From: a virus
DNA: 29,620 bases
IMG/VR virus record: IMGVR_UViG_3300044971_001831
Coordinates: 1 to 29,620 of that record
Reading direction: 5' to 3' (one strand)
Below, piece by piece: positions 27,001 to 29,620 of the stretch. A model generated the notes under the pieces. That model worked only from the letters and a program-made list of their open reading frames with translations, was not told the origin of the DNA and made no database searches. A program made the translations under genes and the position numbers. The stretch's first letter is position 1; every line of letters begins with the position of its first letter.

Positions 27001-27502
27001 CTCCTGTGTAAAAATAATATGATGGGTTATTAGTTATTATACTTCCGTCAGGTTGTAATCCTGTATTTTGTAAAGGAATAGGACTGAAAAGAATAGTTCT
27101 TCCTGCAAAGAACGCAAACCTGTTCCAGGTATTAAAAATATCGTCAGGATCATCACTAGGACCGAACTCAACAAAACCATTTTCACAATCGACTACTTCA
27201 CCACAACCCACAAAATAATCAACAGGGGGTAAAGTTGTAGTTGTTGTGGTTGTTGGACATAAATTAGGGTCACCAACAACGGTACCACCACTATAGTAGT
27301 AAAAATAACCTAAATACGAAAAATAAAATGGTCCTGATATTAAGTCTGGACCATTACAACCAGGTGCGGAATAAAGTGAATATGGTGTGGGAAAAACAAA
27401 ATATGTGTCATCACCCCAAACCAATACACTATCTAAAATACTTTCGTCGCATAAACCTTCGGATGTTGCACCCGTATATATTAAAAAACTACTACACGCC
27501 AT
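24011..27502 (-). CDS. Large fibre protein with five Pro-Thr stalks, lectin-like middle and propeller-like C-terminus (1163 aa)
   Basis: The frame opens at 27532, but the ATG at 27502 (MACSSFLIYTGATSEG) overlaps the stop of the upstream gene as TAATG, the coupling used throughout this window, so I choose it. Order: N-terminal Cys/Tyr/Gly-rich domain, a Thr run (about residues 82-90, CPTTTTTTTLPP), a beta-rich region, and about residues 290-490 resembling a concanavalin/thrombospondin-type lectin sandwich (STDSDDDTIGIVLAANKG). A cysteine-rich segment (about 555-640) follows. Pro-Thr stalks lie near 635-646, 661-687, 697-721, 823-845 and 905-925. The C-terminus (926-1163) shows at least four spaced motifs of type Y/L-D-x-S/T-T (YDLSTN, EYDIT, ELDITTN, QYDYSTG), like blades of a beta-propeller. 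There is no signal peptide. Likely role: long receptor-binding fibre with glycan-binding tip. Domain calls are by eye. Confidence 0.68.
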   Translation of the reverse strand: MACSSFLIYTGATSEGLCDESILDSVLVWGDDTYFVFPTPYSLYSAPGCNGPDLISGPFYFSYLGYFYYYSGGTVVGDPNLCPTTTTTTTLPPVDYFVGCGEVVDCENGFVEFGPSDDPDDIFNTWNRFAFFAGRTILFSPIPLQNTGLQPDGSIITNNPSYYFYTGATNTYYLGELNIPMTEGEDVGPGLPSSYPLNTFYYNTVINKFVTAFRAYGTSVQVWTTFNPTANVSIPLGNPTAAQGLTTSTNWSTTNLTSTQYTVSGLTNTVVLASNKINDAGGVPKMIQCSLNSGLVNGFYSVCAYGDYTHEITIGSTDSDDDTIGIVLAANKGLGTNPEVTDYLSLSFNGNSQPGNLGRAFVYYNSGQDIYAFNNGSTTSSQVMSGVTSPFGNGDYNTKGQVRVRIVKTGNIIEIYTTSRMGLFSGAIQPGQPNPYTLLFQFDLTDINTWTGAPNYAVGDELLKFTGSTRIGYLTASQSSSQFYDIFLDGFQQPSNSLFSNTTSGVVLGNVYTFEEVSGCWEYSGQTSNYETLTPLTVESEFNDCSVCNEEPPQCPFESYCVSTGNIFYDGTYYSAGTYNDQTFWTGETNNLLIFLSPTENCWCLSTDFADPCLLFGPSPCNNDCPDLCDGFFNPGVCPTPTPTPTQYCQTISFEAAFDCDLPITPTPTPTPTKTLTPTPTPTATELCGGRAMSINVVVYTPTPTPTATGGKMVPTPTASPQYNCNFDGSVVFNTFDDYIRCNGSKRFKDCVSGMLYHTTDVVLDPFGGTPAEGYVYQSFVDGISTCISYEGFVSNIAGVNTINLTSILGKLIDGACSQCVIINTPTPTPTLTSTPTPTASSPLPTCNNYLIENSYIQTQTFSYTSCITGLPVDGVLDGYGSTTICSSTLPTTTSSFISITNIGLCNPTPTPTSTSVTPTPTPTQGVYVPTCSLIFNTNSPYYYSYDLSTNISTELGVIPISTDIAHTQNKLWVTSGGVIKEYDITLSPWSLTFNRDITQPYPLGSGMGAVSNTKLLSSNGSTIPAQIIELDITTNNAVPTILFTLSSDRVVSGDLLLTTTGKVLVTSVSYNPTFKTFLSQYDYSTGTLEVDVEITNFTPYPYGIFQSSGLLYITNVDGNVYNIPLNAPHTPVYVQTIQTGGGGYSVFGASQVPNCLTVNLNV
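25340..25600 (-). repeat. Cluster of Pro-Thr coding repeats (GTAGGTGTTGG units)
   Basis: The unit GGTGTTGG, coding Pro-Thr on the minus strand, recurs many times. A 19-base sequence CAGTTGCGGTAGGTGTTGG occurs as exact direct copies at 25375-25393 and 25447-25465. Further units lie near 24730-24780, 24995-25035 and 25485-25515. Exchange between copies would keep the reading frame. Confidence 0.75.
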
Positions 27503-27723
27503 TATACACTTATATTTTCTATTATCGTACAATCATTATCATCAATCACTTTAACCACAAAATCTGTTAATGAGGAAAAAATTGATGGAATCATAAAAGA
27601 ATATGGTAAGTTACCACTATTAATAGTTGACACATAAATACAAGTTGTGTATCCTGTGTCACACACGTAAACATCATAAGGTGATATTCCGGTAATAGAA
27701 GTGATTGTAATGTTTGTACCCAT
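27502..27723 (-). CDS. Small single-domain SprB-like protein (73 aa)
   Basis: The protein is about one SprB-like repeat long. It starts MGTNITITSITGISPYDVYV and ends FVVKVIDDNDCTIIENISV, matching the Y/F-x-V-x-V-x-D-x-x-x-C close of the repeats in the 725-aa fibre protein. Two further cysteines (YVCDTGYTTC) are in the first half. The MG-x-x-I-T-I start is shared with the virion genes at 16171 and 19371. Its TAA overlaps the ATG of the large fibre gene, so it leads a two-gene minus-strand operon and may help that fibre fold or attach. It has no signal peptide or membrane segment. Function is unknown beyond this. Confidence 0.65.
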   Translation of the reverse strand: MGTNITITSITGISPYDVYVCDTGYTTCIYVSTINSGNLPYSFMIPSIFSSLTDFVVKVIDDNDCTIIENISV

Positions 27724-27740
27724 AAATTTTTATTCTATTG

Positions 27741-27750
27741 TATAAATATA
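27741..27750 (-). promoter_or_regulatory. Candidate late promoter of the minus-strand fibre operon (possibly bidirectional)
   Basis: Read on the minus strand the gap contains CTATATTTATAC about 17 bases before the ATG at 27723, matching CTATATTTATTAG upstream of the baseplate operon. The plus-strand reading is TATAAATATA, identical at its core to the T4 late promoter TATAAATA and pointing toward the primase 60 bases on, so direction is ambiguous. Confidence 0.4.
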
Positions 27751-27809
27751 GTGGGAATGAAAAACTTGTGAAGTTGATTAACTGAAATAATTTGTTTATA
27801 TTACTAAAG

Positions 27810-28709
27810 ATGGAAGAAAATGAGGCAATTGTTGAGTTATTAGAGGACCTTTTGGGTGACCACGGTCTGCACTACCCCAACAAGGGTCAGATTTCCTTTA
27901 ATTGCCCCGTTTGTGATGAGGATAGAAATAAACATAATTTAGAAATAAATTACATAAATAATGTTTATAAATGTTGGTCTTGTGGTGATGTGGATGGTAC
28001 CCACGGATCTTTGGGTAAACTTTTTGATAAGTACGGGAATAGGAAATTAAAGAAATTATATAACATCCTAAAACCTGAGACGGTACAACCAAGACAAAAA
28101 CGAACAAAAAAATTAACACTTCCTGAGGGGTTCACCTTGTTTACGGAATCAAGCCCGGTGTATCCTGTTAGAAGACAAGCATATAATTATTTGAAAAATA
28201 GGGGAATAACGGATGAAATCATTAAGAAATATAATATTGGCTTTTGTGATCGTGGTAGTCATACAGGTCGCATTGTCGTCCCATCATACGATGGTGATGG
28301 AGAATTAAACTACTATGTTGCTCGTAGTTGGGACACAAAAAGTAAGTTTAAATATAAAAACCCTGAAGCCGAGAAAGATAAGATCATCTTCAATGAAAGA
28401 TTAATTGATTGGGATAAAGATATCTATTTGGTTGAGGGTGTGTTTGACGGATTTTTCTTGGACAATTCAATACCGATGTTGGGTAAACATATGTCGGAAA
28501 TTCTATTTGAAAAGATTTATACTAAAGCGAAGGGAGACATTATTATCGCTCTTGATGGTGATGCTTGGGATAATGCGATTAAATTATATCGTGAACTTAA
28601 TGGTGGTGAATTATATGAACGTATCAAAATTGTTCATTTACCTATGGACCAAGATGTGTGTGATTTAAGAGGAAATATAAACGAATACTTTGTAAAGTTA
28701 AAAGATTGA
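27810..28709 (+). CDS. DnaG-type DNA primase (zinc finger plus TOPRIM)
   Basis: I place the start at ATG 27810 (MEENEAIVELLEDLLGDHGL) rather than the TTG at 27792 that opens the frame, giving 299 aa. The N-terminal zinc-binding domain has a CPVC pair and, 20-odd residues on, KCWSCG, the Cys4 ribbon of phage and bacterial primases. A catalytic core follows, with a NIGFCDRGSHTGRIVVPSYD segment (cut here), then the TOPRIM signatures IYLVEGVFDGFFLD (acidic E) and DIIIALDGDAWDNA (DxD). The size and the lack of a fused helicase make it like T4 gp61 rather than T7 gp4, so it probably works with a separate helicase. It synthesises RNA primers for lagging-strand DNA synthesis. A TGATG overlap couples it to the next gene. 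Confidence 0.88.
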   Translation: MEENEAIVELLEDLLGDHGLHYPNKGQISFNCPVCDEDRNKHNLEINYINNVYKCWSCGDVDGTHGSLGKLFDKYGNRKLKKLYNILKPETVQPRQKRTKKLTLPEGFTLFTESSPVYPVRRQAYNYLKNRGITDEIIKKYNIGFCDRGSHTGRIVVPSYDGDGELNYYVARSWDTKSKFKYKNPEAEKDKIIFNERLIDWDKDIYLVEGVFDGFFLDNSIPMLGKHMSEILFEKIYTKAKGDIIIALDGDAWDNAIKLYRELNGGELYERIKIVHLPMDQDVCDLRGNINEYFVKLKD

Positions 28710-29572
28710 TGGATTTAAAAAAAATAGCGGAAGAGATTAGAGAAATAATCTCACAGAAACAGAGTGAGTTCCAGCTAACATTTGAGGAGGATGCTCACAA
28801 ATATACTATGTTGGATGAGAATGGTAAATTAAGAGATGATTTTCCTTCTGTTTCTAAAGTATTGAAATATTTCTATACGGAATTTGATTCTGAGGGTATT
28901 TCATTTAGAAAAGCGAATGGTGACCCTTATGAACAACAACGATTGTTGGAGGAATGGGCGGCGGCGGGTACGTACTCAACAAATATGGGATCCCGTGTCC
29001 ATTTCCTATTGGAAAAACATACGTTAGAAGAGTTTGGTATTGAGAAGGAAGTACGTCAACCTATATATGAATGTGATGCCGAACAAATTGTTAAAGGTGA
29101 TACAATGGTTATTGCGGGTAAAAGATATATTGATCTACTTAAAGAACGTAATTGCATATTACTTGATACGGAAATGGTTTTGGGTCATCCTGAGTTAGGG
29201 TACACTGGACAACCCGATAAGGTATGGTTAATTATTGGAACCAATGGTGATCTTGGTATTTTAATTACAGATTGGAAAACAAACAAACCTAAAAACTTTG
29301 AAAAGAATAAGTTTACAAAACCAATGAAGAAACCGTTTGAGGATTTACCTGACAATGCTCTTGGACATTATAATACTCAATTACCATTTTACGGTAAGTT
29401 ATTATTAAAGATGTTGGAAGGGACAAAATATGAAAACATTAAATTAATGGGTTGTATTGTTGTATTATTAACGGAAGAACGAGAATTTGTCGAACATAGG
29501 GTTCCAAGGAAAACTATTAACACAATTCTTGAAATGGATATGAAACAATATTTGACTAAAACTAAAAAATAA
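28709..29572 (+). CDS. PD-(D/E)XK superfamily nuclease, RecB/Cas4-like
   Basis: The ATG at 28709 overlaps the primase TGA (TGATG); the TTG one codon earlier is less likely. The 287-aa product carries the RecB/Cas4-type motifs: STNMGSRVHFLLEKH (G-x-x-x-H, residues about 93-107), GYTGQPDKVWLI (motif II Asp), LITDWKTNKPK (motif III D-x-K) and a downstream YNTQLPFYGKLL with the Q-x-x-x-Y pattern. Proteins of this group are metal-dependent 5'-3' or branched-DNA exonucleases. In phages they act in recombination or DNA processing. A UvsX-type partner is not visible here. The operon with the primase supports a replication/recombination role. The superfamily is clear; the precise activity is not. Confidence 0.83.
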   Translation: MDLKKIAEEIREIISQKQSEFQLTFEEDAHKYTMLDENGKLRDDFPSVSKVLKYFYTEFDSEGISFRKANGDPYEQQRLLEEWAAAGTYSTNMGSRVHFLLEKHTLEEFGIEKEVRQPIYECDAEQIVKGDTMVIAGKRYIDLLKERNCILLDTEMVLGHPELGYTGQPDKVWLIIGTNGDLGILITDWKTNKPKNFEKNKFTKPMKKPFEDLPDNALGHYNTQLPFYGKLLLKMLEGTKYENIKLMGCIVVLLTEEREFVEHRVPRKTINTILEMDMKQYLTKTKK

Positions 29573-29585
29573 ACTATAATTCATT

Positions 29586-29620
29586 ATGGAAATGACAATT
29601 ACACCAATTTGGTATACCAA
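29586..29620 (+). CDS. Start of a further gene, cut by the window edge
   Basis: An ATG at 29586, 13 bases after the nuclease stop, opens a frame reading MEMTITPIWYT to the window end. The 13-base spacing fits the operon. The gap contains the start of the AAATAAACTAT motif (29567-29577). Only 11 residues are visible, so no product can be named. Confidence 0.45.
   Translation, partial: MEMTITPIWYT

Noticed and set aside
27503-27532. ATG at 27532 as start of the large minus-strand fibre gene
   Set aside because: It would extend 31 bases into the upstream gene; the ATG at 27502 forms the TAATG overlap used repeatedly here.
1-29620. tRNA genes, insertion sequences, reverse transcriptase of a diversity-generating retroelement, or toxin-antitoxin pairs
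   Set aside because: I looked for cloverleaf-like stretches in the gaps, transposase or reverse transcriptase motifs and small paired genes, and saw none; gaps are too short for most of these.

Overview
The window is about 30 kb of an AT-rich genome of a large tailed phage with a contractile tail (myovirus-like, T4-like in its baseplate and replication proteins). The T4 gp25-like and gp6-like baseplate wedge genes lie side by side. The flanks carry nucleotide and DNA metabolism genes: the class I ribonucleotide reductase large-subunit C-terminus, a RuvC-like resolvase, a DnaG-type primase and a RecB-like PD-(D/E)XK nuclease. A Bacteroidota host is likely. The fibre-like proteins are built from SprB-type repeats, a family best known from Flavobacterium gliding adhesins, and almost no start codon has a Shine-Dalgarno sequence, only A/T-rich leaders. 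The host and a genome of jumbo or near-jumbo size are inferences.

Layout. (1) 1-563: 3' end of nrdA, closed by a strong intrinsic terminator. (2) 662-2965: baseplate wedge genes (gp25-like, gp6-like). (3) 3037-13151: five virion-type genes of unknown family. The first is a 1817-aa protein with an internal membrane-spanning block. One of the others has a PKD-like WGDG domain. (4) 13154-23263: adhesin/fibre module, made of a 1005-aa tail protein, a 725-aa SprB-repeat protein, a GT-A-type glycosyltransferase, and two mosaic proteins with Thr-rich and Pro-Thr-rich stalks. (5) 23316-23924: RuvC-like resolvase. (6) 27723-24011, minus strand: a small SprB-like protein followed by a 1163-aa fibre protein with five Pro-Thr stalks, a lectin-like middle and a propeller-like C-terminus. 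(7) 27810-end: primase, RecB-like nuclease and the start of another gene. No gene-free stretch exceeds 300 bases.

The structural genes probably act together as baseplate and host-recognition apparatus. Many are translationally coupled by TAATG or TGATG overlaps. An AT-rich motif with core TATTTAT, in its long form AAATAAACTATTTAT, precedes most structural transcription units but not the glycosyltransferase or resolvase. It is a candidate phage late promoter. The most interesting ideas are: a phage fibre system that borrows the host's own adhesin fold; a linked peptidyl-glycosyltransferase-like enzyme that may decorate Thr/Pro-rich stalks; and inverted, in-frame Pro-Thr linker repeats in two convergent fibre genes, with a resolvase gene between them, that could let fibre tips be exchanged.
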